A stretch of DNA of 64,000 nt from Bradyrhizobium sp. SZCCT0148 (GCF_018129985.1 NZ_JAFCKT010000012.1:1-64000), one strand, 5' to 3'; numbered from the stretch's first letter, positions 48,151-57,704 are shown. The notes: a model not told the origin generated them from the letters alone. Made by a program: numbers and translations.

Positions 48151-49761
48151 ATGCTCACCGAAGCCAAGACCTACGACGAGCTCGTCCGCAATTTCCGCTG
48201 GGACATTCCTGAGCGTTTCAACATGGCGGAGGCATGCTGCGACCGGCATGCCGACGGCACCGGCCGCCTGGCGCTGATCTATGTCGACGAGAACGGTGCG
48301 ACCAGCCGCACCACCTTCGACGAGGTCGCCGAAGCTTCGCGGCGCTTTGCCAATGTGCTGAAGGCGGATGGGCTGGTCCGCGGCGACCGCGTCGCGGTGT
48401 TCCTGTCGCAATCGGTGGAGTTGCCGGTTGCGCATATGGCGGCGTTCCGCTCCGGCCTGATCTCGATCCCGCTGTTCGCGCTATTCGGCGAGGACGCGCT
48501 GGAATTCCGCCTGTCGAACTCGCAAGCCAAGGCCATCGTCACCGACGAGGGCGGTTGGCAGAAGCTCTCCAAGATCCGCGACCGCCTGCCGGAGTTGAAG
48601 AATGTCTATGTCGTCGGCGAGCGCGCGCCCGCCGGCACGACATCGTTCTGGGACGCGCTGAAGGCCGCTTCGTCCGATTTCGCGCGCGTGGACACCTCAT
48701 GCGATGATCCCGCGCTGATCATCTACACCTCGGGTACGACGGGTAATCCAAAGGGCGCGCTGCATGCCCACCGCGTCGTGCTCGGCCATCTGCCCAATGT
48801 CGAGATGTGCCACAACTTCCTGCCCAGGCACGGTGATCTCATGTGGACGCCGGCGGACTGGGCCTGGATCGGCGGCCTCGTCAACGGCCTGCTCGCATTC
48901 TGGTATCACGGCATTCCTCTGGTCGGCCATCGCGCGCGAAAATTCGAACCGCAGGCGGCGATGCAGATGATGGCCGACCTCGGCGTCCGCAACGTCTTTC
49001 TGCCGCCGACCGCGCTGAAGCTGATGCGACAGGCCGGCGTGAAGCATCCGGGCGTCAGGCTGCGCAGCATCTTCACCGGCGGCGAGTCTCTCGGCGGCGA
49101 GCTGCTCGGCTGGGTGCGCGAGACTTTCGGCATCGATGCACATGAAGTGTTCGGCCAGACCGAGTGCAATCTCGTGATCGGCAGCAACTCCAATTTGTTC
49201 CCGATCCGCCCGGGATCGATGGGCAAGGCGACGCCGGGCTTCGACGTTCGCATCGTCAACGACAAGGGCGAGGAATTGCCGCGCGGCGAGCGCGGCATCA
49301 TCGGCGTGCGCCAGCCGTGCCCGGTCACCATGCTGGAATACTGGCGCAATCCGGAGGCGACGGCGAAGAAATATGCCGGCGAATTCCTGCTCACCGGCGA
49401 TCTCGGCGTGCAGGACGAAGACGGCTATTTCTGGTACGTCAGCCGCGAGGACGACGTCATCACCACCGCCGGCTATCGTGTCGGTCCGTCCGAGATCGAG
49501 CATACGCTGATGAAACATCCCTCGGTGGCGATGGCCGCGGTGGTCGGCATTCCTGATCCGATCCGCACCGAGTCGATCAAGGCCTGGATCGTGCTGCGTC
49601 CGGGCTTTACCGGCACCGACGCGCTGGCGCGCGAGATTCAGGAGTTCGTCAAGGTGCAGCTCGCCGCGCATGAATATCCGCGCTTCGTCGAGTTTGCCGA
49701 GACGCTGCCGATGACGGCGACCGGCAAGGTGCTGCGGCGCGAGCTGCGGGCGAAGGGCTAG
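48151..49761 (+). CDS. AMP-binding acyl-CoA synthetase
   Basis: The 536-aa adenylate-forming enzyme has the P-loop-like IIYTSGTTGNPKGALHAHR, the A5 block DAHEVFGQTECN, the hinge GYFWYVSREDDVITTAGYRVGPSE and the catalytic Lys in TATGKVLRRELR. It is of the medium-chain/acetyl-CoA synthetase-like type. The start is ATG 48151, since the frame upstream lies in a repeat. The acid substrate cannot be told from sequence; the neighbouring epoxide hydrolase may or may not share its pathway. Confidence 0.92.
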   Translation: MLTEAKTYDELVRNFRWDIPERFNMAEACCDRHADGTGRLALIYVDENGATSRTTFDEVAEASRRFANVLKADGLVRGDRVAVFLSQSVELPVAHMAAFRSGLISIPLFALFGEDALEFRLSNSQAKAIVTDEGGWQKLSKIRDRLPELKNVYVVGERAPAGTTSFWDALKAASSDFARVDTSCDDPALIIYTSGTTGNPKGALHAHRVVLGHLPNVEMCHNFLPRHGDLMWTPADWAWIGGLVNGLLAFWYHGIPLVGHRARKFEPQAAMQMMADLGVRNVFLPPTALKLMRQAGVKHPGVRLRSIFTGGESLGGELLGWVRETFGIDAHEVFGQTECNLVIGSNSNLFPIRPGSMGKATPGFDVRIVNDKGEELPRGERGIIGVRQPCPVTMLEYWRNPEATAKKYAGEFLLTGDLGVQDEDGYFWYVSREDDVITTAGYRVGPSEIEHTLMKHPSVAMAAVVGIPDPIRTESIKAWIVLRPGFTGTDALAREIQEFVKVQLAAHEYPRFVEFAETLPMTATGKVLRRELRAKG

Positions 49762-49804
49762 CTTGCGACACTGGATCAGCTCTCCCCGTTGCAGATAGGT
49801 GAAT

Positions 49805-52033
49805 TCATCGCGACGGCTCCGAGAGCGCGGCTCTGAGCATCGCGGCAAGCTCCTGACGCTTGAACGGCTTGGTCAGAATGCGGGCGTTGAGTCCGTCCGG
49901 CGTCTTGACCGGATCATGGCTGTAGCCGGAGGTGAAGAGCACCTTGAGATCAGGCCGAAGCTCGGCTGCCTGCCTCGCAAGCTCCGGCCCGAACATGCCG
50001 CCGGGCATCACGACGTCGGTGAACAGCAACTGGATGTCCTCGGGCTGGCGCAGCACCTCGATCGCTGCGGGTCCGTTCGACGTCGCGATGACCCGGTAAC
50101 CCAGCGCCCTGAGCTCGTTCTCGACATAGGCTCGCACCATGTCGTCGTCCTCGACGAGCAGGATGGTCTCGTGTCCCACGTGTGTGACAGTCGCCTGCGG
50201 AGGGCGCGGGTCCTCGCCCGGCGGTGTCGCGAGACGGGGAAAGAACAGCCTGATGGTACTGCCCTCTCCCTGTTCGGACTGAATCTGCACGAGTCCGCCG
50301 GATTGTTGCACGAATCCGTAGACCATGCTCAGGCCGAGGCCGGTCCCCTTGCCGACCTCTTTGGTGGTGAAGAACGGCTCGAACGCGCGTCCCAAGACAT
50401 CGCTGCTCATCCCGGCTCCGGTATCCGTCACAGCCAGCATGACGTAGTCGCCGGGCTTCGGCTCGCCATTGACGTCGAGATCGGACGTGCCGAGCGATGC
50501 GTTGGCCGCCTCGACCGTCAGCTTGCCGCCGTCGGGCATCGCATCGCGCGCGTTGAGCACGAGGTTAAGCACGGCGGTCGCCAACTGGCCGGGATCGACG
50601 CTGGCGAGCCAGAGATCGGGTGCGAAGGTGAAGCTGGATTCGATGTGCTCGCCCAGGGTCCGGCGCAGCAGCTGCTTCATGCCGGTCACCTGCTCGGCGA
50701 TGTCGATCTCGCGCGGCCGCAGCGGCTGCTTGCGCGCGAAGGCGAGCAGGCTCTGCGTCAGGTCGGATCCGCGCTCGGCGGCGGTGGCAATGTCGTCGGC
50801 GATCCGGCGCAATTCCTTGTTGCCCGCAAGCCTGTCGGCGAGGTGCTCCGAATTGCCGAGAATGACGGTCAGCAGATTGTTGAAATCGTGCGCCACGCCG
50901 CCGGTGAGCTGGCCCATGGCTTCCATCTTCTGGGACTGGCTGAGCTTGTGGCTGAGATCGGCGATGGCGGCGCGCTGCTGTTCGAGTGACTGGGCGGTGC
51001 TGTTGAGCAGGTTCATCAACCCGCCGAGTTCGCCGCCCGGATGGGGCTCGGGAATGCGCGCGCTGAGATCGCCGCGCCCCAGCCTCTTCGCCATCGTGGC
51101 GAGCCGCCCGACTTGGCGGCCGATGCTCATGGTCGTGAGGATCCACAGGCCGGCGAGCAGGAGCAGCGAGGCCAGTCCGAGAATCGCCGCGTCCTCGTAC
51201 AGCCGGCGGTTCGCCGCCGCGACCAGCTTGTCCTTGGAGCGTCCGACCAGGATGTAGAGGCCGGCCTTGCGGACCGACGGCGAGCGGGCGACACCCCAGA
51301 TCTGCGTGCGGCCCTCGCGGTCGGTAATCTCCCGGAATGGCTCGCCATCGGGCGCTGCCGCAAACCGAAACAGGTCGGAGCCGGCAATCGACCCACCGAC
51401 GGGCTCGCTCCAGCCGCCGCCTTTGGGGGCGGCCAGGACTGTCCCCTTGGCGTCGACGAGCAGGATGTCCTTCTCGGCGAGCAGCCGCTTGTCGTGAAAC
51501 TCCACGAATTTGTTGAGGTTGAAGGACGCGAGCAGCACGAACTTCAGCGCGCCCGTCTCCGATCGCACGGGATAGGCGATCTGGAGCACCGAAAGCCCGG
51601 TGAGACGGCCGAACACCGGCTCCACCGCGACGACGCCCGTAAGCCCCTTGACCTGTTTGAAATAGCCGCGGTCGTTCAGGTCGAGCGTGCGGTTGGTTCG
51701 CAGCGAGTCACAGAACAGGCTGCCGTCGGGATCGATGGTCAGGATACCCGTGAACTGCGGATATTCTTCGCGGACATCGGACAGAAACGCCGAGCACGCC
51801 GCCTTGTCGCGCGTGTCGAGATCGCGGGCGCGGGCGAGCCCATAATGAAGCTGGGCGGTGCCTTGGATCTTCTCGTCGAGGTCGGCGGCGATGTCGTCGG
51901 CGGACGCGGCCAGATTGGCCAGCGCCGCGTCGATTTCGCTGGCCCGATTCTGCACGAAGCGCAGCCCGACCAGGATTGCCGGTACGAGCATGGCGGCGAT
52001 GACGAGGATCAGTAACCGGGTACGCAGGCTCAT
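49805..52033 (-). CDS. hybrid sensor histidine kinase with Cache domain and receiver
   Basis: The 742-aa protein runs: membrane helix 8-25, an extracellular Cache-type domain (about 30-285), membrane helix near 286-305, HAMP, HisKA with AMGQLTGGVAHDFNNLL (His near residue 384), HATPase_c (NLVLNARDAMPDGG, TDTGAGMS, GKGTGLGLSMV) and a C-terminal receiver (ILLVEDDDMVRAY, Asp in LLFTDVVMPGG, Lys near the end in ILTKPFKR). No separate response-regulator gene is adjacent, so output is likely through phosphotransfer. The ligand of the Cache domain is unknown. Confidence 0.93.
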   Translation of the reverse strand: MSLRTRLLILVIAAMLVPAILVGLRFVQNRASEIDAALANLAASADDIAADLDEKIQGTAQLHYGLARARDLDTRDKAACSAFLSDVREEYPQFTGILTIDPDGSLFCDSLRTNRTLDLNDRGYFKQVKGLTGVVAVEPVFGRLTGLSVLQIAYPVRSETGALKFVLLASFNLNKFVEFHDKRLLAEKDILLVDAKGTVLAAPKGGGWSEPVGGSIAGSDLFRFAAAPDGEPFREITDREGRTQIWGVARSPSVRKAGLYILVGRSKDKLVAAANRRLYEDAAILGLASLLLLAGLWILTTMSIGRQVGRLATMAKRLGRGDLSARIPEPHPGGELGGLMNLLNSTAQSLEQQRAAIADLSHKLSQSQKMEAMGQLTGGVAHDFNNLLTVILGNSEHLADRLAGNKELRRIADDIATAAERGSDLTQSLLAFARKQPLRPREIDIAEQVTGMKQLLRRTLGEHIESSFTFAPDLWLASVDPGQLATAVLNLVLNARDAMPDGGKLTVEAANASLGTSDLDVNGEPKPGDYVMLAVTDTGAGMSSDVLGRAFEPFFTTKEVGKGTGLGLSMVYGFVQQSGGLVQIQSEQGEGSTIRLFFPRLATPPGEDPRPPQATVTHVGHETILLVEDDDMVRAYVENELRALGYRVIATSNGPAAIEVLRQPEDIQLLFTDVVMPGGMFGPELARQAAELRPDLKVLFTSGYSHDPVKTPDGLNARILTKPFKRQELAAMLRAALSEPSR

Positions 52034-52273
52034 CGGTGAGGCGGTCCGCTCTCAGGCGTATCTGCTCGGAGGTACAATTTGCGGCACGATCGTCTGCCCA
52101 GTCCATAGCCATTGGCGGCAAAATGCACCACCGGTCAAGCATTTCGCACCGCGAGCATTGTCGCCTCGCTGCGACGCCTCGTGCCGGCCGGCATCAAGTT
52201 GCGCCGGCGCGCGGCGGAGCTAATATCTTACAAGCGCGCGACGAAAGATCGCGCCGACGTGTGGAGGAAGCTG

Positions 52274-53047
52274 ATGTCCATCTCGGGCAAGGTCGATCCG
52301 GTTGTGCGTCCCGTCGCGGCGACCGACATCGCCGAGGCGCTGGTCGAGGGCCTGCGCGATTTCCAGGCGCTGCCGTTCTACGGTCTCTGCTTCGGCGGGC
52401 TCTACGCCGCCGGCGGAATCGCCATCATGTTGTGCTTCACGGCCTTCGGCATGGTCTATCTCGTTTATCCCCTGGCGGCAGGCTTCGCCCTGATCGGACC
52501 GTTCGTGGCGATCGGCCTTTACGAGATCAGCCGCCGCCGTGAGCGCGGCGAGCCGGTCTCCTTCGGTGCGATCTGGTCCGCCGTGCGCTCGCGCAGCGAG
52601 ATCGGCTGGATGGCGTTCGTGACGTTATTCGTGTTCGTGGTCTGGATGTACCAGGTGCGGCTCCTGATCGCGCTGCTGCTCGGTCTGCACGCCTCGTTCT
52701 CCAGCCTTCAGGAATTCATGACCGTGGTGCTGACCACGAATGAAGGCCTGCTGTTCCTCGGCATCGGCAATGCCGTCGGTGCGGTGTTGTCGCTGATCCT
52801 GTTCTCGCTGACCGTGGTGTCGTTTCCGCTGCTGCTCGACCGCGATGTCGATTTCGTGACGGCGATGGTGACGAGCGTGCGGGCGGTGGTGACGAGTCCG
52901 TTGCCGATGATCACATGGGCCGCCGTGATCGTGATGCTGCTGATCGTCTCGGCGCTGCCGTACTTTCTCGGGCTGGTCGTAACGCTGCCGGTGCTAGGCC
53001 ATGCGACATGGCATCTCTATCGGCGGCTGGTGGCGCCGGTGGCGTAA
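52274..53047 (+). CDS. DUF2189-family polytopic membrane protein
   Basis: The 257-aa protein has about six membrane helices, beginning with FYGLCFGGLYAAGGIAIMLC and ending in YFLGLVVTLPVLGHATWHLY. It matches the DUF2189 family in layout. The ATG at 52274 follows GGAGGAAGCTG; the frame upstream to 52112 is unlike membrane protein sequence. No function is known. It lies head-to-head with the hybrid kinase gene. Confidence 0.85.
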   Translation: MSISGKVDPVVRPVAATDIAEALVEGLRDFQALPFYGLCFGGLYAAGGIAIMLCFTAFGMVYLVYPLAAGFALIGPFVAIGLYEISRRRERGEPVSFGAIWSAVRSRSEIGWMAFVTLFVFVVWMYQVRLLIALLLGLHASFSSLQEFMTVVLTTNEGLLFLGIGNAVGAVLSLILFSLTVVSFPLLLDRDVDFVTAMVTSVRAVVTSPLPMITWAAVIVMLLIVSALPYFLGLVVTLPVLGHATWHLYRRLVAPVA

Positions 53048-53075
53048 GAGGGGAGGCGGATGTCGCGGCGGCGCA

Positions 53076-53267
53076 CTATTGGCCGGCTGCCAGGCGACGA
53101 ATGCCGGAGGAGGTCAGTTCGAGTTCGCCAAGCCGCCTGATCACATAACCCAGGTTGACCAGGCGCTCGCCGTGCGCCTGCGGAATGTCGCCTTGCGCCT
53201 CGCCCTTGCCGATTTCGGTTAGCGACGCAAATTCGTCGGCGCTGAGCGCGGCGGTGCTGTCCGTCAT
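53076..53267 (-). CDS. small hypothetical protein coupled to the transglutaminase gene
   Basis: The 63-aa product (MTDSTAALSADEFASLTEIG... ELELTSSGIRRLAAGQ) looks like a short winged-helix remnant, with a helix, LVNLGYVIRRLG and a beta-hairpin. Its ATG shares one base with the stop of the upstream transglutaminase-like gene (TGATG), implying translational coupling. I do not recognise the family. Confidence 0.7.
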   Translation of the reverse strand: MTDSTAALSADEFASLTEIGKGEAQGDIPQAHGERLVNLGYVIRRLGELELTSSGIRRLAAGQ

Positions 53268-54073
53268 CAGACGACCTCGTCGGTCCATACCTTGAAATTG
53301 AGCAGTTTGTTCGGACCGAAGGTCTGAGTGATGGGGACGTCGGAGGCGTCGCGTCCCTGCGCGATCAGCACCCGGCCGATCCGCGGCGTGTTGTTGCGCG
53401 GATCGAACATGTGCCAGCTTCCGCCGAGATAGGCCTCGAACCAGCCGGCGAAATCTCCCGCAGCCCAGGGCTTCGGCGTGCCGATGTCGCTGAGGTAGCC
53501 GGTGCAATAACGCGCCGGGATGTTCATGCAGCGGCAGAATGTGATGGCGAGATGGGCGTAGTCGCGGCACACGCCCTTGCCTTCGTCGTAAGCTTCCCGG
53601 GCCGTCTTCGTGGCGCGCGCGTGCTCATAACCGAACGTGATGTGGCGATGAACGAAATCGCAGATGGCCTGAACCCGCTTCCAGCCGGGCGGCGTCCGCT
53701 CGAACAATTTCCATGCGATATCCGACAGGCGATCGGTCTCGCAGTAGCGACTGCCGAGCAGATAGACCAGCGTATCGGCTGGCAGCGCTTCGACAGCATG
53801 CTGACACGCTTCCGGAAACACGGGGTCGGGAAGGCCACCGTCGCGAACGACGCCGTCTCCGAAAAGGCGGAAATTGCCGGCCGGCGCCACGAGGCGGCTG
53901 CACCAATTGCCGAAGAGGTCGCGATAGGGACTGATGGTCACGGCGGGGCTGGTGGTCAGCAGATCGGGCACGATCACGTCGGAGGCGCGCGTGAAGTGCG
54001 TGCCCAGCACCATGATCATGGGCGTCGGCTGCGGGAACTCGTACAGCATCTCGAACCCGACGCGGAGCTTCAT
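53267..54073 (-). CDS. transglutaminase-like protein
   Basis: The 268-aa protein has a bacterial transglutaminase-like layout with N-terminal beta-sandwich and catalytic Cys169 in KGVCRDYAHLAITFCR. The usual His position reads DFAGWFEAYLGG, where most relatives have F-H-A-W, so the normal second catalytic residue may be absent; the WHMFDPRNN segment follows. It may act as a protease-like enzyme or as a pseudoenzyme. ATG 54073 follows GGGAAAG. It is co-transcribed with the 63-aa gene downstream. Confidence 0.82.
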   Translation of the reverse strand: MKLRVGFEMLYEFPQPTPMIMVLGTHFTRASDVIVPDLLTTSPAVTISPYRDLFGNWCSRLVAPAGNFRLFGDGVVRDGGLPDPVFPEACQHAVEALPADTLVYLLGSRYCETDRLSDIAWKLFERTPPGWKRVQAICDFVHRHITFGYEHARATKTAREAYDEGKGVCRDYAHLAITFCRCMNIPARYCTGYLSDIGTPKPWAAGDFAGWFEAYLGGSWHMFDPRNNTPRIGRVLIAQGRDASDVPITQTFGPNKLLNFKVWTDEVV

Positions 54074-54464
54074 ACGAATACTTTCCCTTGGCTGAGCTCT
54101 CAAGATGGCTACGAAGCGGTCGAACACAAGGCTTCCACGGCCCTATTCGATCGGGAGCGGCATTTGGCACCTCAAAAGCGCGGCGCGAACGAGAAAACGA
54201 TAGCTAATTGCCGCGATTGCGCGCACGGTGCGTGAATGTCGGAAAGAGCGGTCGTCTCTGCGCACAGGTGGCGCCACGACGCTGCACGCGCGGAGGCTCA
54301 TTCCTCGCACCGGCGGAGCCTGTTCGTCACGCCGTCGTCACGGCGATCTTTGCGGGTATTGCCCGTTCCTACGAGCAAGTTGGATGCGGCGTGGCTCGTC
54401 CACGGCTGCGTTACAGATTTCCACATTCGTTCGATATGAGATCGAACGTCAACCGAAAGCACCG
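54074..54464. other. intergenic region between divergent genes
   Basis: About 390 bases without a supported gene. The open frames in it are GC-rich and do not resemble the coding sequence that begins at 54465. Promoters for the transglutaminase operon and the 63-aa gene must lie here. Confidence 0.4.
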
Positions 54465-54656
54465 ATGCAAACTCAACCGATACAAGCTCTCTCGCCACGC
54501 CAGGTCAAAACAGACGAAGCACTTCGGCTCGGCGTGGAGTCAGGCTGGTACGCCATCAAGGTCAGCGGGACCTTTGTCTCGGGCCCGCACGATTCGGAAG
54601 GGGATTGCCGTCGCAGGATCGACGAGATTCAGCCTCCTGTGAAGAAGAAGCGGTGA
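54465..54656 (+). CDS. small hypothetical protein
   Basis: The 63-aa product has a compact plan: LSPRQVKTDEALRLGVESGW, the strand YAIKVSGTFVSGPHDSE, then a Cys/Arg helix (GDCRRRIDEIQ) and a basic end. The frame is open far upstream but only this part has coding character. It resembles recurrent small proteins of Bradyrhizobium with the G-W-(Y/F)-A-I-(K/R)-V pattern. Function unknown. Confidence 0.6.
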   Translation: MQTQPIQALSPRQVKTDEALRLGVESGWYAIKVSGTFVSGPHDSEGDCRRRIDEIQPPVKKKR

Positions 54657-54674
54657 GGGTACAGATTCCGGACG

Positions 54675-55187
54675 CTACGGCGTCTTGATCCCCATCGCCT
54701 TCAGCGCCGCCAGCATCCGCGCTGGCGGTGCCATCTTGATCTGCGGCGCCGTGCCCGTCTCCAGCAGGCTCTTCAGCCCCGACAGGATCGCGGGCCAGCC
54801 GGTGCGACCGCCTTCGAGGATGTCGTCGCCGAGCTCGCGGTCGTGGCGTTCGCTCATGGTCAGGCGGACGGCTTCGCCTGCGGACTCGATCTCGTAGGTG
54901 ACGAGTGTGGCGCCGAGCTTCGCGACGAGGTCGGGCCAATTGACGTTCCAGCTCACGGTGAGCTTCTTCGGCGGATCGTATTCGAAGACTTCGCCGGAGA
55001 TATGCTCGGAGCCGTCAGGCGCGCGCACGATGAAGCTGCCGCCGAGCTTCGGCTCCATCTCCACCGCAAAACCCGAGAAGTATTGACGGCTGAACTCGGC
55101 CGAGGTCAGCGCCGCCCAGACCTTCTCCGGCGTGGACGCGATGTAGATGGTGTAGACCGTGAGCGGCTTGAATTGGTCGAGGTTCAT
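54675..55187 (-). CDS. SRPBCC-family protein (second of the pair)
   Basis: The 170-aa protein has the AHSA1/START-like fold: TVYTIYIASTPEKVWAALTS, FSGFAVEMEPKLGGSFIVRA, YDPPKKLTVSWNVNWPD and the long C-terminal helix GWPAILSGLKSLLETG. It binds hydrophobic ligands in the related folds. Its ATG overlaps the stop of the preceding SRPBCC gene (ATGA), so the two are translationally coupled behind an ArsR-type regulator. Confidence 0.88.
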   Translation of the reverse strand: MNLDQFKPLTVYTIYIASTPEKVWAALTSAEFSRQYFSGFAVEMEPKLGGSFIVRAPDGSEHISGEVFEYDPPKKLTVSWNVNWPDLVAKLGATLVTYEIESAGEAVRLTMSERHDRELGDDILEGGRTGWPAILSGLKSLLETGTAPQIKMAPPARMLAALKAMGIKTP

Positions 55188-55654
55188 TTTGCGTCGAATC
55201 CCTTGTTGAGCGCGGCGCGCGGAATGGCGAGCACTTTGCCTCTCTCCAGCAGGCTCTTGAGCCCGGACAGGATCGCCGGCCAGCCATTGGAGACGGCGCC
55301 GAGATATTTGCCGCCCTCGACGAAGCCGTCATGCAACACGGTCAGGCGCACGAGCGCGCCGAACGGCTCGATGGTGAAGACCACGCGCGAGATCGGCTCG
55401 CCGCGCAATTCTTCGAACTTCCGGTGCTTGAAGCTGTAGGACAGAAGCCGCGGCGGATCTGCTTCGAGGATCTGGCCGGAGTCGGTGACCTCGCCATCGA
55501 GCGTGAGCGCAAAGGGTGAGCCGACTTTCCAGTCGGAGCGGACCTCGGCGCCGAACCAGTATTGCCTGGTGAATTCACTCGACGTCAGCGCCTCCCACAG
55601 CTTTTCCGGCGTGGTCTCGATGTAGGTCACATAGACGAATTCCGGCTTACTCAT
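55184..55654 (-). CDS. SRPBCC-family protein (first of the pair)
   Basis: The 156-aa protein is a paralogue of the following gene: EFVYVTYIETTPEKLWEALT, RQYWFGAEVRSDWKVGSPF, ADPPRLLSYSFKHRKF and GWPAILSGLKSLLERG. The ATG at 55654, or GTG at 55657, overlaps the end of the ArsR-type gene. The three genes form one operon of the widespread ArsR-SRPBCC type. Ligand unknown. Confidence 0.88.
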   Translation of the reverse strand: MSKPEFVYVTYIETTPEKLWEALTSSEFTRQYWFGAEVRSDWKVGSPFALTLDGEVTDSGQILEADPPRLLSYSFKHRKFEELRGEPISRVVFTIEPFGALVRLTVLHDGFVEGGKYLGAVSNGWPAILSGLKSLLERGKVLAIPRAALNKGFDAK

Positions 55655-55970
55655 CACGCTTCTCCAACTGGCGTTTCAACTCGCTGAGTGCGGCCAGCTT
55701 GCCGCGCTCGAATTTCCTGATCCAGCGTTCGCCGATCTGATGGATCGGCACCGGGTTGAGGTAGTGCAGCTTCTCGCGGCCGTGCCTGAAGGTGGTGACG
55801 AGATTGGCCTCCTCCAAAATCGCAAGGTGCTTGGTCACGGCCTGCCGCGTCATTGCAAGGCCGTCGCAGAGCTCGTTCAGCGTCTGGCCGTTCCTGGCGT
55901 GAAGCCTGTCGAGCAGCGATCGTCGTGACGCATCGGCGAGCGCTTTGAAGACCTCATCCATGATCGGCAT
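55647..55970 (-). CDS. ArsR-family transcriptional regulator
   Basis: This winged-helix repressor of about 107 aa has the core EVFKALADASRRSLLDRLHA, LNELCDGLAMTRQAVTKHLA and LEEANLVTTFRHGREKLHYL. The start is uncertain (ATG 55970, ATG 55961 or TTG 55979). It heads the SRPBCC operon. The palindrome at 55977-55990 is directly upstream and overlaps the TTG option, which argues for a later start and for autorepression. Confidence 0.88.
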   Translation of the reverse strand: MPIMDEVFKALADASRRSLLDRLHARNGQTLNELCDGLAMTRQAVTKHLAILEEANLVTTFRHGREKLHYLNPVPIHQIGERWIRKFERGKLAALSELKRQLEKRDE

Positions 55971-55976
55971 AATAGA

Positions 55977-55990
55977 CAACCAAATGGTTG
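55977..55990. promoter_or_regulatory. operator palindrome of the ArsR-SRPBCC operon
   Basis: caacca-aa-tggttg is a perfect 6-bp inverted repeat beginning 7 bases upstream of the regulator start. Sites of this CAACCA-TGGTTG kind recur before ArsR-SRPBCC operons, so it is likely the autoregulatory operator. Confidence 0.7.
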
Positions 55991-56076
55991 CACGTCAAGA
56001 TGATGTCTTTGGCGTACGCATTCGGCTGTGTTACCGTTGAAGCTCAGCCAGCACAGATGGGTTCCGGGAGACATTG

Positions 56077-57522
56077 ATGGTCCGCTGCGTCTTGACTGCT
56101 GCCGCCCTCGTTCTCTTCGCGTGCAGCACCGCGGCCGAGGCGCAGCAGCAAACCGTCGGCGCACCGCCTGAAGCCTCCAACATGAAGCTCGTCGGCAGCA
56201 ACGATCTCCAGGCCCGCAGCGCCTATCAGCCGACCATCCATCACCAGGGCAATCGCTGGATCGCCTATATCGGCCATCACGGCGGCACCGATGATGTGCC
56301 CGCGCCCTTCAATCCGATGACGGGAAAGGCCGAGCCGAACGGAACCTCCATCGTCGACGTCACCGATCCCGCGCGTCCGAAATATCTGCGGCATCTGCCG
56401 GGACAGGAAGGCAAGTACGAATCCGGCGGCGCGCAGATGGTGCGGGTCTGCGACGGAAAGGCGTTGCCGAAAGGCGAGCCCAACGCGGTCTACATGCTGC
56501 GCACCTTCGGCAGCGAGGCGCATGAAATCTGGAACGTCAGCGATCCCGCCAGCCCGGTGCTCATCACGCGCATCGGCGGCCTGAAGGACACGCATAAGAG
56601 CTGGTGGGAATGCGACACCGGCATTGCCTATCTGGTCTCGGGCGCGCCGGACTGGCGCACCCGGCGCATGACGCAGATCTACGATCTCTCCGATCCGGCG
56701 CGCCCGCAGAAGATCCGCGACTTCGGACTGCCCGGTCAGGAGCCGGGTTCGACCGGCGCGGTGCCGACCGAGCTGCACGGGCCGATCTCGACCGGGCCCA
56801 ATGGCAACCGCGTCTATTTCGGTTACGGCACCGACACGGACGGCCTCTTGCAGATCGTCGACCGCGACAAGCTGCTGAGCGGGGCGAAGGAGCCGACGCC
56901 GGACAATCTGCGCTATCCCGAGATTTCGCGCCTGCGGATGTCGGCCTTCAACGGCGCGCATACGACGTTTCCGATGCTCGACATGCCCATCGCCGAATTC
57001 GCCGAGGACAAGGACGGCAAGACCCGCGACATCGTGATGATCGTGAACGAAGCCATCCTGAACGAATGCGGGGAGGCGCGGCAGATGGTGTGGTTCGCCG
57101 ACGTCACCACCGAGACGCGGCCGATGATGATCTCGAGCTACACCGTGCCGGAGGCTAGCGGGCGGTTCTGCCAGCGCGGCGGCCGGTTCGGCGCGCATTC
57201 CTCCAACGAGAGCATGGCGCCGGTCTATTACAAGAAGATGGCCTTCATCGCCTTCTTCAATGCCGGCGTGCGCGCGCTCGACATCCGCGATCCCTATCAC
57301 CCGAAGGAAGTCGGCCATTTCATTCCTTCGATCACGGCCGCGACCGACAAGCGCTGCATCCCGATCGAGGGCGGTGAGCGCTGCAAGGTCGCGATCCAGA
57401 CCAACAATGTCGAGACCGACGACCGCGGCTACATCTACATCGTCGACCGCGCCAATACCGGCCTGCATATCCTGGAGCTGACCGGGGCGGCACGCGCCGC
57501 CGCCGGGCTGCCGAGGAATTGA
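56077..57522 (+). CDS. secreted LVIVD/beta-propeller-type protein
   Basis: The 481-aa protein has a signal peptide (residues 1-21, MVRCVLTAAALVLFACSTAA) and repeated blocks of the form D-V-T/S-D-P-A-x-P-x-(K/V)-(Y/L): TSIVDVTDPARPKYLRHL, IWNVSDPASPVLITRI, IYDLSDPARPQKIRDF and LDIRDPYHPKEVGHF. These are LVIVD-like blades of a beta-propeller. The periplasmic role is unknown; the blade surface probably binds another protein. ATG 56077 is preferred to TTG 56074. The two Cys pairs may form disulphides. Confidence 0.82.
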   Translation: MVRCVLTAAALVLFACSTAAEAQQQTVGAPPEASNMKLVGSNDLQARSAYQPTIHHQGNRWIAYIGHHGGTDDVPAPFNPMTGKAEPNGTSIVDVTDPARPKYLRHLPGQEGKYESGGAQMVRVCDGKALPKGEPNAVYMLRTFGSEAHEIWNVSDPASPVLITRIGGLKDTHKSWWECDTGIAYLVSGAPDWRTRRMTQIYDLSDPARPQKIRDFGLPGQEPGSTGAVPTELHGPISTGPNGNRVYFGYGTDTDGLLQIVDRDKLLSGAKEPTPDNLRYPEISRLRMSAFNGAHTTFPMLDMPIAEFAEDKDGKTRDIVMIVNEAILNECGEARQMVWFADVTTETRPMMISSYTVPEASGRFCQRGGRFGAHSSNESMAPVYYKKMAFIAFFNAGVRALDIRDPYHPKEVGHFIPSITAATDKRCIPIEGGERCKVAIQTNNVETDDRGYIYIVDRANTGLHILELTGAARAAAGLPRN

Positions 57523-57704
57523 CGATGCAGAGCGAGGCGATGAGGCGTCGATGCCGTATGCCCGCGACCGCATTCTCCTTTGTCATTCCTCGCGAAGGCG
57601 GGATGACACCCGTGATGAGGCGTAGACGTTGCGCTCATCCAGCTTCCGTTCCCGCCCGTCCCATGCATTAATACCCGCAAGCCGCCACGAGCCGAGTCCT
57701 CCCC

